Part shown: positions 63,368 through 64,000 of the stretch, in pieces | Numbering within the stretch: the stretch's first letter is position 1 | Layout: each line of letters starts with the position of its first letter | NCBI GenBank assembly: GCA_963793005.1 | Contig: CAWBYP010000002.1 | Location: 2,356,001-2,420,000 of the forward strand | Direction: 5' to 3' | Source: RPQJ01 sp963793005 | Lineage (GTDB): Bacteria > Pseudomonadota > Gammaproteobacteria > Steroidobacterales > Steroidobacteraceae | Length of the DNA stretch: 64,000 bases | Program-made: the position numbers and the translations under genes | The notes under the pieces: model-generated | Database searches by the model: none | What the model was told of the DNA's origin: nothing | What the model saw: the letters and a program-made list of their open reading frames with translations, nothing else

Positions 63368-64000
63368 CGCTGGGCTCACTGCTGCCGTTCAGTTTCCGTC
63401 GCCGCCAGCGGGCGCGCTCGGCACCGCCGGGACCCCTGCGCACCTACTACCAGAAGCCTTTCCCGCCACGCGCGCGCGACTGGATGAAGGTCGAATTCCT
63501 GGCCCTGGACCTCGAGACCACGGGCAGCGACCCGGACGTGGACGAGATCGTCAGTGCGGGCTGGGTACAGTTCAGTGGCGGTGCGATAGACCTGGGCACT
63601 GCGACACGGCGGATGGTGCGACCCTCGGGCCCAATGCCCGAGGCAAGTGCCGTCATCCATGCGATCACCGACGACGAGGCCGCGCGGGGCGAGCCGCTCC
63701 GCGCTGTGCTCGTCGACATCCTGGGCGCACTGGGAGGCAGGGTGCTGGTCGCCCACTACGCGCGGGCGGAACTCGGGTTCCTCGATGCAGCGTGTCGGCG
63801 CTGCCTGGGCGGCGGCCTGCTCGTGCCGGTGGTCGACACGCTCCAGCTCGCGCGTCGCAGGTGCTCGAGGGCGGGACGCGCACCGGCGCGCGGCGAGTTC
63901 AGGCTCGACGCGCTACGCACGCAATACAACCTGCCAGAGCACGAGATGCACGACGCATTGAGCGACGCAATCGCGGCCGCGGAACTGCTCCTGGCGCAGG
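63364..64000 (+). CDS. DnaQ-type 3'-5' exonuclease, copy 2 (cut by right edge)
   Basis: Second DEDDh exonuclease, 212 codons visible. LALDLETTGSD gives D49 and E51, LVAHYARAELGFLD the second acidic motif, and HDALSDAIAAAEL the histidine/aspartate motif just before the window ends, so most of the catalytic domain is present. GTG 63364 overlaps the upstream DUF294 stop. An N-terminal basic extension of about 40 residues precedes the domain, as in copy 1. Confidence 0.88.
   Translation, partial: MTLGSLLPFSFRRRQRARSAPPGPLRTYYQKPFPPRARDWMKVEFLALDLETTGSDPDVDEIVSAGWVQFSGGAIDLGTATRRMVRPSGPMPEASAVIHAITDDEAARGEPLRAVLVDILGALGGRVLVAHYARAELGFLDAACRRCLGGGLLVPVVDTLQLARRRCSRAGRAPARGEFRLDALRTQYNLPEHEMHDALSDAIAAAELLLAQ

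Overview
The window is high-GC DNA, densely packed with genes and with a clear proteobacterial gene set. The CrbS/CrbR acetate-switch block next to acs and a VC_2705-type symporter, the Entner-Doudoroff genes, a DcaP-like porin and DUF2147 together suggest a gammaproteobacterium. I cannot name the genus. No rRNA, tRNA, CRISPR array, integrase or transposase was seen.

Region 1 (1-23.7 kb) is a beta-1,3-glucan (laminarin-type) utilisation locus. On the minus strand a GH17 lipoprotein, a porin and an exported GH81 enzyme (cut by the left edge) form an operon divergent from a LacI-family regulator. On the plus strand follow an exported lipoprotein, a GH1 beta-glucosidase (frameshifted), a GH16 enzyme without signal peptide, an MFS sugar transporter fused to a GH17 domain, a free GH17 protein, and then zwf, edd and eda. 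A second transcription unit encodes a 1168-residue multi-domain lipoprotein, with a frameshifted GH30 enzyme convergent to it. Three promoters (before the GH17 lipoprotein, the small lipoprotein and the large lipoprotein) share the same layout: TTGACA, an 18-19 nt spacer, a TAGATT-like -10, then a GAAAGCGCTTTC-type operator. They probably form one LacI-controlled regulon that links outer-membrane capture, porin entry, inner-membrane import, intracellular hydrolysis and glucose oxidation by the Entner-Doudoroff route.

Region 2 (23.8-32.5 kb) is accessory. It holds a frameshifted DUF2147 gene, a membrane protein, several exported proteins of unknown function, a decayed lipoprotein gene, and three copies (one internally deleted) of a module starting near an EAE/EAD motif.

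Region 3 (32.5-48.3 kb) carries cysK, a DUF885-like metalloprotein, a large predicted fusion of a PLP aminotransferase with an archaeal-type PEP carboxylase, a metallopeptidase/ATP-grasp gene pair, a DUF2855 protein, an S9 prolyl-oligopeptidase-type enzyme, a membrane TIR-TPR protein (frameshifted near its end) and a C-type-lectin-domain secreted protein.

Region 4 (48.5-64 kb) is an acetate-switch block: hybrid sensor kinase CrbS, response regulator CrbR, a DcaP-like porin, a HIT protein, acs, a DUF4212 small subunit and its sodium:solute symporter, then two successive cNMP/CBS/DUF294 - DnaQ-type exonuclease pairs, the last cut by the right edge. A CGACCAA-containing motif recurs upstream of the porin, the HIT-acs unit and the DUF4212 symporter unit and is a candidate CrbR site.

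Several genes (GH1, GH30, DUF2147, TIR-TPR and the lipoprotein at 30.4 kb) are broken by 1-2 nt insertions. These may be assembly errors or real decay; the sequence alone cannot decide.
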